Source: Actinomycetes bacterium (GTDB lineage: Bacteria; Actinomycetota; Thermoleophilia; RBG-16-64-13). Taken from it: a DNA stretch of 64,000 nucleotides. A model generated the notes under the pieces. That model worked only from the letters and a program-made list of their open reading frames with translations, searched no databases and had not been told where the DNA came from. A program made the translations under genes and the position numbers. This document shows, piece after piece, positions 16,022-25,177 of the stretch (positions are counted from its first letter, which is position 1; each line of letters begins with the position of its first letter). The DNA is taken from positions 39,149 to 103,148 of the forward strand of contig JAGXFW010000012.1 of assembly GCA_024637035.1 (NCBI GenBank). The letters are read 5' to 3'.

Positions 16022-17374
16022 CTAGGAGGGCTTCTCCGCCCCTTTGCGCGCGTAGTACCACCAAGCGATGCCGATGTTCACCAAGTAGAAGACCGCCGCA
16101 CCGTAGAAGAAGGTGTTGGGCGAACCCGTGCGGGCGATGGCCACTCCCAGGAGCACCGAGAAGAAGAAGGGTCCGTAGGCAGCCACCGCTGCGGTCCAGC
16201 CGATCACACCGCTGGCTTGCCGTGGTGGGAAGCAGATAGGCATCTGGCGGAAGGTGGAAGCGTTCCCCACGCCTGCGAAGAAGAAGAGCGCCAGCATGAA
16301 GGTGAGGAACAGAGGGAACTGCGCAGTGCTCTCAGGGCTGGTGTAGAAGGTCACGGCGATAGCGCCCGCCAGTAGACCGATCCCGCTCAGCACCGTGAGG
16401 ATGCCTCCGCCCACCTTGTCGGCGATCGGGCCGGCAGCCACCCGAGCCAACGAGCCGATCAGAGGGCCCAGGAACGCGTAGGTGAGCGGGTCCGGCGCGT
16501 CGGGGAAGCCGCCGAACACCTCCTTGATCAGCAGTGGGAACGAGGCGGCGAAGCCGGAGAACGAACCGAAGGTCATGATGTAGAGCGAAGTCATGAACCA
16601 GGTGTGCTTGTCTTTGAAGATGTCCGATTGCTCTCGTATGTTGGCCCGAACCGGGACACTGCGTAGGGTGATCCAGGCCACGACTCCGGCCACAATGATC
16701 AGAGGGATGTACCAATAGGCCGCGTTCTGGAGCCAGATTGGCTTGGTGGTCTCGCCCTTGGTGAAGGTCTGCGAAACCCCGAGCGCGCCAAGGAGGGCAA
16801 AACCGACGATCCACGGGGTCACGAACTGAGTGATGCTCACTCCCAGGTTGCCGATCCCGGCCTGGATGCCGAGCGCGGTTCCCTGCAGTCTCTTGGGAAA
16901 GAAAAGGCTTGTGCTGGGCATGAACGACGAGAAGTTGCCTCCCCCGAAACCGGCCGTCAGACCGAGGATCATGAGCACGTAGTAGGGCGTCGAGATGTCT
17001 TGCACGGCGATCGCCCAGCCCACGCACGGCACCAGGAGCAGGAGCGTCGCGATGGTCACCACGTGCCTCGTGCCGTACATGGGTACGAGGAAGGTATGGA
17101 TGATGCGGAGGGTTCCCGCCGCCAGGCCGGGCATGGCGGCCAGCCAGAAGAGCTGCGTCGTGCTGAGTTTGAAGCCGATGGCGGGCAGGCGCACCACCAG
17201 GGCGCTCACCATGAACCATGTCGCGAAGGCCAAGACCAAGCTGGCGGTCGTGACGATCAAGGTGCGCCAGGCTATCTTCTTGCCGGTGGCCTCCCAGAAG
17301 ACCGGGTCTTCGGGCGTCCAGGTATCCAGCCAGGTGCGTGATGCGTGGCCGGGTGCGGCGGCGTTCTCTTGCAT
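16022..17374 (-). CDS. narK: NarK-type nitrate/nitrite transporter (NarK2-like)
   Basis: A 450-residue MFS protein with about 12 membrane helices. The nitrate-signature segment GFGGGNFSSFMPSTSLFFPK leads into LGIQAGIGNLGVSITQFVTPW, and RQMPICFPPRQASGVIGWTAA is the matching second-half signature. Of the two NarK paralogues here this one resembles the nitrate/nitrite antiporter branch (NarK2/NarU), a tentative assignment. It is the last gene of the operon: its ATG at 17374 follows the preceding stop by 1 nt and has GAGGAG upstream. Role: nitrate uptake with nitrite export for the cytoplasmic-facing nitrate reductase. Confidence 0.85.
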   Translation of the reverse strand: MQENAAAPGHASRTWLDTWTPEDPVFWEATGKKIAWRTLIVTTASLVLAFATWFMVSALVVRLPAIGFKLSTTQLFWLAAMPGLAAGTLRIIHTFLVPMYGTRHVVTIATLLLLVPCVGWAIAVQDISTPYYVLMILGLTAGFGGGNFSSFMPSTSLFFPKRLQGTALGIQAGIGNLGVSITQFVTPWIVGFALLGALGVSQTFTKGETTKPIWLQNAAYWYIPLIIVAGVVAWITLRSVPVRANIREQSDIFKDKHTWFMTSLYIMTFGSFSGFAASFPLLIKEVFGGFPDAPDPLTYAFLGPLIGSLARVAAGPIADKVGGGILTVLSGIGLLAGAIAVTFYTSPESTAQFPLFLTFMLALFFFAGVGNASTFRQMPICFPPRQASGVIGWTAAVAAYGPFFFSVLLGVAIARTGSPNTFFYGAAVFYLVNIGIAWWYYARKGAEKPS

Positions 17375-17375
17375 G

Positions 17376-18767
17376 TCATTCTCCTCGTGGGGACGCGGTC
17401 GCGGGTCGCTCGAAGTCATCTCTCAGTTGGGGGGCCGCTCTTTGCAGGAAGCCTACGACGGTCAGGTGCATCCAGATCGCGCTGACCAGGGTGATGAGGA
17501 AGAGGATCATGAACGTCACCTGGGGCATCCCGGTGAGGCGCTCTCCATAAGCGAAGAACGGAGGCAGGAAGAAGCCGCCAAGAGCGCCAAGAGCGCCCAC
17601 CAACCCGCCCACCGCACCCACGTCGCGAGGGAAGTAGTCGGGGATGTATTTGTACACCGCTGCCTTCCCGACACCCATGGCGCACCCCACCAGGAACACC
17701 AATGAGGCGAACAGCCATACCGACACGGTGAAGTGCATGACCTCTCTGGTTCCCGACGGCTCCACCTTCTGGGGGAGGTAGAGCACGATGTGACCCTCGG
17801 GCATCGAGAGCACCAGGGTGGCGGCCAGCATGACGCCGAAACTGGCGTACATCACGCGGCGGGCCCCGAAGCGATCGGCGAGATAGCCGCCCACGGGGCG
17901 CAGAAGGCTCGCGGGGAAGATGAACAGGGCGGTGAGAAGGGCCGCGTTCGACAGTTTCAACCCGAAGACGTCGACGTAGTAGCGGGGCAGCCACGCTGCT
18001 AGGGCCACATACGCCCCGAACACGACCACGTAGTACAGGCTGAAGCGCCACACCGCCAACTTGCGCAAAGGCTTCAACATGTCTTTGAGGGGTCGGCCCT
18101 GGCCGGGTATGCGGTCGGTGCGGGGCGTGCCCATCCACATGACCACCGCCATGACAAGGAGCAGCACGCCGTACATGAAGGGCACGAAGCGCCACCCGCC
18201 GGGCACGACTCCGCCCAAGAGGCCGGCCGCGGGCACGATGGCGATCAGGGCGGGCCCGACGAGCTTGGTCACCGAGGCGCCCACATTGCCGGCGCCGAAT
18301 ACGCCGAGGGCGGTGCCCTGCCGGTTAGCCGGGAACCACGCGGAGTTCCAAGCTATGCCGACCGTGAACGAGTTGCCGGCGAGGCCGACGAGGAACGCAT
18401 AGATCAGCAGTTGCCTATAGGAATGTGTCTGGCTCACCAGGAAGGCTGGGATCGAGGTCACCACGAGCATCGCGGTGAAGACGATCCGGCCGCCGTAGCG
18501 GTCGGCCAGTATGCCGAACGGCAGCCGCCAGATGGCGCCATTGAGAACGGCGACAGCGCTGATCCAGCTCAGTTGCACCGGGGTGAGGCCGAGCTCTGTG
18601 CGGATAGGCAGGCCGAGCACGCCGAACATGAGCCAGACGGCGAACATCAACGTGAAGCCGACGGTAGACATCCACAGTACTTGCAGCCGTTGGCGAGCCT
18701 CAAGTGCCGAGCCGGCCGGGGGAGTCAGGTTGGCCATACCTGCGGCATCGAGGGTAGAGTCGCTCAC
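17376..18767 (-). CDS. narK: NarK-type nitrate transporter (NarK1-like)
   Basis: A 463-residue MFS protein with about 12 helices. The nitrate signature is GLAGNSFTVGIAWNSAWFP followed by QGTALGVFGAGNVGASVTK, and YIPDYFPRDVGAVGGLVGALG is the second-half equivalent. The sequence fits the NarK1/NasA group, usually a nitrate/proton symporter that primes uptake. A long loop near residues 335-360 separates helices 9 and 10. The GTG start has a GGAGGTGA site. Paired narK1-narK2 genes next to nar genes are also known in Paracoccus and Thermus. Confidence 0.85.
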   Translation of the reverse strand: MSDSTLDAAGMANLTPPAGSALEARQRLQVLWMSTVGFTLMFAVWLMFGVLGLPIRTELGLTPVQLSWISAVAVLNGAIWRLPFGILADRYGGRIVFTAMLVVTSIPAFLVSQTHSYRQLLIYAFLVGLAGNSFTVGIAWNSAWFPANRQGTALGVFGAGNVGASVTKLVGPALIAIVPAAGLLGGVVPGGWRFVPFMYGVLLLVMAVVMWMGTPRTDRIPGQGRPLKDMLKPLRKLAVWRFSLYYVVVFGAYVALAAWLPRYYVDVFGLKLSNAALLTALFIFPASLLRPVGGYLADRFGARRVMYASFGVMLAATLVLSMPEGHIVLYLPQKVEPSGTREVMHFTVSVWLFASLVFLVGCAMGVGKAAVYKYIPDYFPRDVGAVGGLVGALGALGGFFLPPFFAYGERLTGMPQVTFMILFLITLVSAIWMHLTVVGFLQRAAPQLRDDFERPATASPRGE

Positions 18768-18771
18768 CGCA

Positions 18772-19467
18772 TCACCTCCGCGCGCCCGTGTCTCGCGAGG
18801 GCCGTCGGGCCCAGATCACCAGCTGCCACGGGCGGTACAAGTAGCCGAGCGGCAGGGTGACGATGTGCACCAGCCGCGTGAAGGGGAACGTGGCCGCCAG
18901 CAGGAAGAAGTTGAAGGCGTGCAGCTTCACGAGCCAAGGCAGGTCGGCGACCAGCTCCGGCCGGGGCCGCAGCGTCGCCAACGACCACAGGTACGGCGTG
19001 AACACGGCGGTGAACCAGGACGATCCGAACGAGTAGAGCGTCGCGGTGAGCACTCCGGTGACCATCGAGACCACCAGGAGCACCAGCACGATCACGTCGG
19101 CCGGCCTGGTGACGGCGCGCACACGTGCGTCGCTGTAGCGTCGCCACGCCAGAACGGCACCCCCGGCGAGGGCCCACAAGCCCAGCGCCAGTCCGGTCGC
19201 CTCGAGCAGATACAGTCGAATCGGCGCGGCGTTCCAGAGGGTGATGGAGCGGGGGAGGAGCAGCGCGACGAGGTGCCCCGTCAGCACGAGCACGAGCCCC
19301 CAGTGGAACGAGATGGATCCCCAGAAGAGCTTGCGGCTCTCCAGGATCTGCGACGAGAGGCTGGAGACCGTGTAGGGGCGGTAGAGCAGACGGTAGGCGG
19401 AGGCCACGACCGCCAGCGGTACCACCGCGTAGGGCACCAAGAGGAACAGGATCGTGTTCCAGTTCAC
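18772..19467 (-). CDS. narI: Respiratory nitrate reductase gamma subunit (cytochrome b)
   Basis: A 231-residue membrane subunit with five predicted helices that carries two b haems, oxidises quinol and passes electrons to NarH. The four expected axial histidines are visible as H55 and H65 (FHWGLVLVLTGH) and H183 and H201 (KLHAFNFF...RLVH). The length and pattern agree with NarI of Escherichia coli and Thermus. The GTG start overlaps the narJ stop (GTGA) and is preceded by GGGAGG within narJ, indicating translational coupling. Confidence 0.93.
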   Translation of the reverse strand: MNWNTILFLLVPYAVVPLAVVASAYRLLYRPYTVSSLSSQILESRKLFWGSISFHWGLVLVLTGHLVALLLPRSITLWNAAPIRLYLLEATGLALGLWALAGGAVLAWRRYSDARVRAVTRPADVIVLVLLVVSMVTGVLTATLYSFGSSWFTAVFTPYLWSLATLRPRPELVADLPWLVKLHAFNFFLLAATFPFTRLVHIVTLPLGYLYRPWQLVIWARRPSRDTGARR

Positions 19468-19997
19468 GCCGACCTCCCTTCTTCGGGAAGGCCAAGGGCC
19501 TTGGCCACTCCTTCGAGCACGTGGACGTAGGGGTTGTCGTCTTCCGCCGAGCGCAGACTCTTGATGATGGCGGCTAGAGCAGGAGCCAGCGCCTGATCGA
19601 GCAGGGGGGTATCCTCCTGGCTCGGCCGCGGCTCGCTGGCCAGGTAGCGCAACACAGGAACGAGGTGGTCGGGGAGCTCACCGTCGAGATCGACGCCGCG
19701 CTCCGTGAGCCGGCGTGCCATCTCCACCAGCAGTTCCGCGCGTCGCTGCTCGTCGCGCCACACCTGCCAACCGAGATAGGGCGCGGCATCGGGATCGAGA
19801 TCGAAAGACCTCACGTACAGCTCTTCCCAGGCTTCAAGCGGCATGCGCTCGATCTCGGTCAAGAAACTGGAGAGTTCGGCGCGCACCGCGTCTTGCGCCA
19901 CTTCCTCGAGACGTCTTCGGAGCGTGTCCAGACTGCGGGGCGACGGGTACCGCAGGGCTTCTGCCAGTATGTCGAGGCTCGCGGCCACCGCGGTCAC
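19464..19997 (-). CDS. narJ: Nitrate reductase assembly chaperone
   Basis: A 177-residue all-helical TorD/NarJ-family chaperone that helps insert the molybdenum cofactor and b haems and is not part of the final enzyme. Visible family features include LAEALRYPSP near the start, the acidic segment YVRSFDLDPDAAPYLGWQVW, and DHLVPVLRYLA further on. Both ends overlap neighbours by GTGA (narH upstream, narI downstream), as usual in nar operons. Confidence 0.9.
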   Translation of the reverse strand: MTAVAASLDILAEALRYPSPRSLDTLRRRLEEVAQDAVRAELSSFLTEIERMPLEAWEELYVRSFDLDPDAAPYLGWQVWRDEQRRAELLVEMARRLTERGVDLDGELPDHLVPVLRYLASEPRPSQEDTPLLDQALAPALAAIIKSLRSAEDDNPYVHVLEGVAKALGLPEEGRSA

Positions 19998-21499
19998 CTC
20001 TCACTCGCTTGCAGATAGCCGCGTCCTGCCGAGCCCTTGTGGACGAGCGGGTCCACGTGTCCTTCTATCTGGGTCTCGCGGTGATACTTGGGTATCACGA
20101 AGCGCTCCTGGAACGAGGCCAACGTGGTGAGCCGGTACATCTCTTCGGCTTCGCGCGCGCTGCTGCCCGCCTTGTGCAGGAGTTCCAAAGTGGCCTCGTC
20201 CACAGAGCCTTCCACGCTCTCGCGCCGCTTGAAGGCACGCACCGCCATCATCTTGGCCAGGGCGGCACGCACGGGTTTGACGTCGCCTGCGCTGAACAGG
20301 TTGGCCAGGTACTCGATCGGAAGGCGGGCCCGGTCCAAATCGGCCGACAGGTCGAAGTCGGTGTGGGCTGGATGCACGTCGGGTGAGGCCAGGCCGTCCT
20401 CGTAGGTGCTCATGAGGGGGGACAGCGGGGGAACGTAGAACATCATGGCCATGGTGCGGTATTCGGGGTGCAGTGGCAGGGCGATGCCCCACTCCTTGAC
20501 GAATCGGTAGACAGGAGAACGCCCGGCCGCCTCGACCCACCCGGGGTCCACACCGGACGCCTCCGCCGCGGCGACGACCTTGGGATCGTGGGGATCGAGG
20601 ATGGCCGAGAGCTGTGAGTGCACCAAGTCGGCGGTGGGCACGCTCGCCGCCGAAGGGATCTTGTCGGCGTCGTAGAGGAGCACACCCACGTAGCGGATAC
20701 GGCCCACGCAGGAGTGGGCGCATCCGGGTGCCTGCCCTGTCTCCAGACGGGGGAAGCAGAGGATGCACTTCTCCGACTTGCCGGTGGTCCAGTTGTTGTA
20801 CACCTTCTTGTAGGGGCACGCGGCCACGCACATGCGCCAGCCGCGGCACTTGGTGTCGTTCACCAGCACCACGCCGTCCTCCGCGCGCTTGTATATGGCG
20901 CCCGAGGGACAGGCGGCCACGCAGGCCGGGTTCAGACAGTGGTTGCAGATACGGGGCACGTAGGTGAAGACGACTCTCTCGATCTCGTCGAGTTGCGCTC
21001 TCACATGTGCCGAAACCGATTCGAGGTTCGGGTCGTTGCGTGCGTAGATCGCGGACCCGGCCAGGTCGTCGTCCCAATTGGGCCCCGACACGATGTCGAT
21101 GGGTTCGCCGGTGATCTGCGAGATGGGGATGGCCGTAGGTTGATCGGTGCCGGCGGGTGCGTCGAAGAGGTCCTGATAGCGGAAGGTGAAGGGCTCGTAG
21201 TAGTCGTCGATGACCGGCAGCGACGGGTTGTAGAAGAGATTGGCCAGGCCCTTCACCCGTGAGTGCAGGCGGAGCTTGAGTTCACCAGCGCGGGTGCGCA
21301 CCCAGCCTCCGTGGAAATGCTCCTGATCTTCCCAGAGGGTTGGGTAGCCTGTGCCGGGCCGGGTCTCCACGTTGTTCCACCACATGTACTCGCTGCCCCG
21401 CGGATCGGTCCACAGGTTCTTGCAGGCCACCGAGCACGTGTGACATCCAAGGCACTTGTCGAGATGGAACATCATGCTCATGTGTGCGCGGACATTCAC
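19994..21499 (-). CDS. narH: Respiratory nitrate reductase beta subunit (Fe-S)
   Basis: A 501-residue electron-transfer subunit with one [3Fe-4S] and three [4Fe-4S] clusters. Cysteine motifs appear in order: CLGCHTCSVAC, CNHCLNPACVAACP, KCRGWRMCVAACP (tryptophan in place of a cysteine, diagnostic of the 3Fe cluster in NarH) and CILCFPRLETGQAPGCAHSC. The GTG at 21499 has TAGGAGG upstream, partly formed by the narG stop. The C-terminus carries the typical NarH tail. Confidence 0.95.
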   Translation of the reverse strand: MNVRAHMSMMFHLDKCLGCHTCSVACKNLWTDPRGSEYMWWNNVETRPGTGYPTLWEDQEHFHGGWVRTRAGELKLRLHSRVKGLANLFYNPSLPVIDDYYEPFTFRYQDLFDAPAGTDQPTAIPISQITGEPIDIVSGPNWDDDLAGSAIYARNDPNLESVSAHVRAQLDEIERVVFTYVPRICNHCLNPACVAACPSGAIYKRAEDGVVLVNDTKCRGWRMCVAACPYKKVYNNWTTGKSEKCILCFPRLETGQAPGCAHSCVGRIRYVGVLLYDADKIPSAASVPTADLVHSQLSAILDPHDPKVVAAAEASGVDPGWVEAAGRSPVYRFVKEWGIALPLHPEYRTMAMMFYVPPLSPLMSTYEDGLASPDVHPAHTDFDLSADLDRARLPIEYLANLFSAGDVKPVRAALAKMMAVRAFKRRESVEGSVDEATLELLHKAGSSAREAEEMYRLTTLASFQERFVIPKYHRETQIEGHVDPLVHKGSAGRGYLQASER

Positions 21500-21508
21500 G
21501 TCTGCCTC

Positions 21509-24500
21509 CTAGAATTCGGGCCGGTCGACCCGGCGGACGTAGACGAAGGTGTCGCGGTTCACACCCACGGGACCCCAGTAGTTGAATGCGTAGCTGAACT
21601 GGGCGTAGCCTCCGCTCATGAGCACCGGCTTCAACTTCACCCGGTTCAGGGAATTGTTCATGCCGGCACGGCGTCCTCCGCGGGACTTGCTCTTGGGCAC
21701 TCCGATCGTGCGTTCGGTGGCGTGATAGACGAACACGGAACCCTTGGGGATGCGCGACGAGACCGTGGCTCGCTGCAGGAACACACCGTGGTCGTTGATG
21801 AGCTCCACCCAATCGTTGTCGGCGATGCCCAGCTCGGCCGCTTCCTTGTCGTTCATCCAGACCGGATAGCCGCCGCGCGAGAGGGTCATCATGCGCAGGT
21901 TGTCGCCGAAGGTGGAGTGGATGCTCCACTTGCTGTGGGGCGTGATGTAGTTGAGGATGCGCCCGTTGTCCTCGAGGGTGGTGCGCAGCAGGTCGCCGCT
22001 CATGGTGTGGTCGGGCCTGGGCTTGTAGGTGGGCAAGTGCTCGCCCCACAGCAGGTACTGGTCGTGGTCGAGGTAGACGTGCTGCCGCCCGGTAAGCGTG
22101 CGCCAGGGCACCAAGCGCTCCTTGTTCAAGGTGAACGGCGAATAGGCGCGGCCGTTGTTGATCAGCCCCGACCACGTCGGCGTCGTGAGTACGCGACGCG
22201 GCTGCGAGACGATGTCGGCGAAACTGATGCGAGTGTCGCGCGAGCCGGCGCCGAGGTCGGTGAGGGAGAGGCCCGTCTTGTGCTCCTCGGCTTCGAATGC
22301 ACGGTGTGCCAACTCACCATTGGAGGCGGGATCGAGGTAGAGGATCGCCTCGGCCACGTCGCGCGCGGTCTCGAGCGAGGGATAGGTGGCTCCGCCCGGC
22401 CCGCGGAAGCGGCGCGGCTGGCGATCCCGCAGGTCCGCGTACATGTCGGCCACCGGGATGTTCAGGCCGTGGGCCGCCACCCCGTTCTGCTCCACCGCGG
22501 AGCCTAAAGAGACCATGCGCTCGTAGAGGTTCACGTAGTCGCGGTCGATCACGCGGAACTTCGGCATGGTCACGCCGGGGGTGGCAGGCACCTCGCCCGT
22601 CTTCCAGTCGACCACCCGGGGCTGCGAGATCTCGTCGGGGGTGTCGTGCTGCAGCGGCAGCATGACCACATCTTCTTGGGGCTCGGGGAGGTGGGTGCGG
22701 GCCAGGTCGCTCACCTTGCGGGCGATGGCCTTGAAGATGTCCCAATCGCTCTTCGACTCCCAGGCAGGCGCAACCGCCGCCTGCATCGGGTTGATGAAGG
22801 TGTGCATGTCGGTGGTGTTGATGTCGTCCTTCTCGTACCAGGTGGCGGCCGGCAGGACGATGTCGCTGTAGAGAGCGGTGGTGTCCATGCGGAAGTTCAG
22901 ATCTACCACCAGGTCCATCTTCCCGATGGGAGCTTGGCCCTCGCAGGTGACTTCGTTCACGTGGCCCGCCGCGCACTCCTCCGCTATGAGTGCGTTGTGG
23001 GTGCCCAAGTAGTGCTTGAGGAAGTACTCGTGGCCCTTGGCGCTGGTGCCGATGGCGTTGCCTCTCCATATGAACCAGAGCCGCGGCCAACTGGTGGGCG
23101 CATCGGGGTCCTCTACCGCGAAGCGCAGGCGGCCGGCCTCCAGTTCCGAGCGCACGTGCTCCACCACGCCGGCGCTGTCGGTGGCGCCGGCGGCCCGCGC
23201 TTCCCGGGCAACCTGGAACGGGCTGCGATCGAACTGCGGGAAGAAGGGGAGCCACCCGCGCCTCACGGCGCGCACCTGATGGTCGATGGTGTGGTCGGGA
23301 GCGCCGCCCGGCAGAGAATCGTACGAGCCGTAGCCGCGCTCGTACCGCCACTGGTCGGAGTGCACGTAGTGGAAGCTCGGGCTGTTCTGGTGTCGTGGGA
23401 CCATGCCCCAATCGAGCGCGAACGCCACCGACGTCCACGACGCTTGGCTGACCACCTTCTCCTGACCGACGTAGTGGGCGAGTCCGCCGCCGTTCACTCC
23501 CACGGAACCGGTGAGCATGAGAGACACGATGGCTGCTCGGTAGATCAGGTTGTTGTGGTACCAGTGGTTCACGCCGGCGCCGATGATGATCATGTTCTTG
23601 CCCTTGGTCTTCTCGCCGTTCTCTGCCCACTCTCGGGCAAACCGGGTGACGGCGTCACGCGAGATGCCGGTGTACTTCTCCTGCCACGCCGGCGTGTAGG
23701 GAAGGTCGTCGTCGTAGGTGGCGGGGTAGTCGCCGGTCAGTCCGCGGCCCACTCCGAACTGGGCCATGGTGAGGTCGAACACGGTGGCGACTGCCACGCG
23801 TCCCTCAGCTGTCTCGACGTAGCGCACAGGCACGGATCGGGTGATCGTGCCGCCGCTTGTGCCGTTCTCGGCGAAAGCATCGAACTCCACGTCGAGCACG
23901 GCGTCGTGCCGGTCGAGGAAGGAAAGCTCGGGTCGGAGTTCGGCGCCGTTGGCGCCGTCTTCCATCTGCAGATTCCACTTGCCCTTGTCGTCGCCCGAAG
24001 CCCAGCGGTAGCCGATGGTGCCCTTGGGTGGCCGCGGCGTCCCGGAGGTCTCGTCCCACACGAGGAGCTTCCACTCCCCGTGCTCCATATCGTCCTGGCC
24101 GGGCAGACGTCCCGCTCGGAAGCAACGCCCGGGGCGGAGGGGGGAGGGGGTGTCGTCTGCAGCCGTCGCGGCGGGTGGCGAGGCTGGGGCGACGCCGTCG
24201 ATCTCCACGAGGAACGGCATGTCGGTGAAGCGCTTGAGGTAGTCGTTGAAATAGGGCACCTGTCGCCGCGAGTAGTACTCGGTGAGGATCACGTGGTTCA
24301 CCGCCATCCAGAAGGCCCCATCTTGCCCGAGGTGCAAGGGCATCCACTCGTCGGCGTACTTGGAGACCATCGAGAAATCTGGCGAGAACACTGTGACCTT
24401 GGCACCGGCGTGACGCGCCTCCGCCATGAAATGCGTGTCCGGCGTGCGGGTCATGTTGAGGTTCGAGCCCATGATGGCGATGTGCTTGGCGTTGAACCAG

Positions 24501-25177
24501 TCGGCCGACTCGTGCACGTCGGTCTGCTCTCCCCAGACCTCGGGGCTCGCGTTCGGCAGATCGCAGTACCAGTCGTAGAAGCTCATGGCTACTCCGCCGA
24601 GGAGCGTGAGGAAGCGGCTACCGGCCGCATAGCTCACCTGCGACATCGCCGGGATCGGCGAGAAGCCCACGACGCGATCGGGGCCGTGCTCCTTCACCGT
24701 ATGGATGGTCGAGGCGGCTATGAGTTCCGTCACCTCGTCCCACGAGACCCGCCGCAGACCGCCCTTGCCCCTCGCCTCCTGATAGAGGCGGCGTTTCGCG
24801 GGATCACCCGTGATCGAGCGCCACGCGGCGACCGGATCGCCGTGTTCGTGCCGTGCCTGCCGCCAGAGGTCGAGCAGTGCGCCTCTGATGTAGGGGTGTT
24901 TGACGCGAAGCGGGCTGTACAGATACCACGAGAAGCTGCAGCCGCGTTGACAGCCGCGAGGCTCGTAGGGCGGCAGGGAGTCTTCGAGCTTGGGATAGTC
25001 GGTGGCCTGCAGCTCCCAACTGACGATGCCGTCCTTGACGAACACCTCCCAGGAGCAGCTACCCGTGCAATTGACGCCGTGCGTGGTGCGCACTCGCTTG
25101 TCGTGCTGGAAGCGGTTGCGGTAGAGCTCCTCCCAGCGGCGTTCCGATGCCGACTCCGTTTCCTTCGTCCATTTCAT
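21509..25177 (-). CDS. narG: Respiratory nitrate reductase alpha subunit (molybdenum)
   Basis: The 1222-residue catalytic subunit. The N-terminal FS0 cluster ligands are visible as H and three Cys in THGVNCTGSCSWE and further CQRGCSF. The segment YDWYCDLPNASPEVWGEQTD contains the aspartate that ligates molybdenum in NarG. There is no twin-arginine signal in the first 30 residues, so the enzyme should face the cytoplasm, consistent with the two NarK transporters. The ATG at 25177 overlaps the cytochrome stop (ATGA) and has GGGGAGGAG upstream. Function: nitrate + 2 H+ + 2 e- to nitrite + water. Confidence 0.96.
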   Translation of the reverse strand: MKWTKETESASERRWEELYRNRFQHDKRVRTTHGVNCTGSCSWEVFVKDGIVSWELQATDYPKLEDSLPPYEPRGCQRGCSFSWYLYSPLRVKHPYIRGALLDLWRQARHEHGDPVAAWRSITGDPAKRRLYQEARGKGGLRRVSWDEVTELIAASTIHTVKEHGPDRVVGFSPIPAMSQVSYAAGSRFLTLLGGVAMSFYDWYCDLPNASPEVWGEQTDVHESADWFNAKHIAIMGSNLNMTRTPDTHFMAEARHAGAKVTVFSPDFSMVSKYADEWMPLHLGQDGAFWMAVNHVILTEYYSRRQVPYFNDYLKRFTDMPFLVEIDGVAPASPPAATAADDTPSPLRPGRCFRAGRLPGQDDMEHGEWKLLVWDETSGTPRPPKGTIGYRWASGDDKGKWNLQMEDGANGAELRPELSFLDRHDAVLDVEFDAFAENGTSGGTITRSVPVRYVETAEGRVAVATVFDLTMAQFGVGRGLTGDYPATYDDDLPYTPAWQEKYTGISRDAVTRFAREWAENGEKTKGKNMIIIGAGVNHWYHNNLIYRAAIVSLMLTGSVGVNGGGLAHYVGQEKVVSQASWTSVAFALDWGMVPRHQNSPSFHYVHSDQWRYERGYGSYDSLPGGAPDHTIDHQVRAVRRGWLPFFPQFDRSPFQVAREARAAGATDSAGVVEHVRSELEAGRLRFAVEDPDAPTSWPRLWFIWRGNAIGTSAKGHEYFLKHYLGTHNALIAEECAAGHVNEVTCEGQAPIGKMDLVVDLNFRMDTTALYSDIVLPAATWYEKDDINTTDMHTFINPMQAAVAPAWESKSDWDIFKAIARKVSDLARTHLPEPQEDVVMLPLQHDTPDEISQPRVVDWKTGEVPATPGVTMPKFRVIDRDYVNLYERMVSLGSAVEQNGVAAHGLNIPVADMYADLRDRQPRRFRGPGGATYPSLETARDVAEAILYLDPASNGELAHRAFEAEEHKTGLSLTDLGAGSRDTRISFADIVSQPRRVLTTPTWSGLINNGRAYSPFTLNKERLVPWRTLTGRQHVYLDHDQYLLWGEHLPTYKPRPDHTMSGDLLRTTLEDNGRILNYITPHSKWSIHSTFGDNLRMMTLSRGGYPVWMNDKEAAELGIADNDWVELINDHGVFLQRATVSSRIPKGSVFVYHATERTIGVPKSKSRGGRRAGMNNSLNRVKLKPVLMSGGYAQFSYAFNYWGPVGVNRDTFVYVRRVDRPEF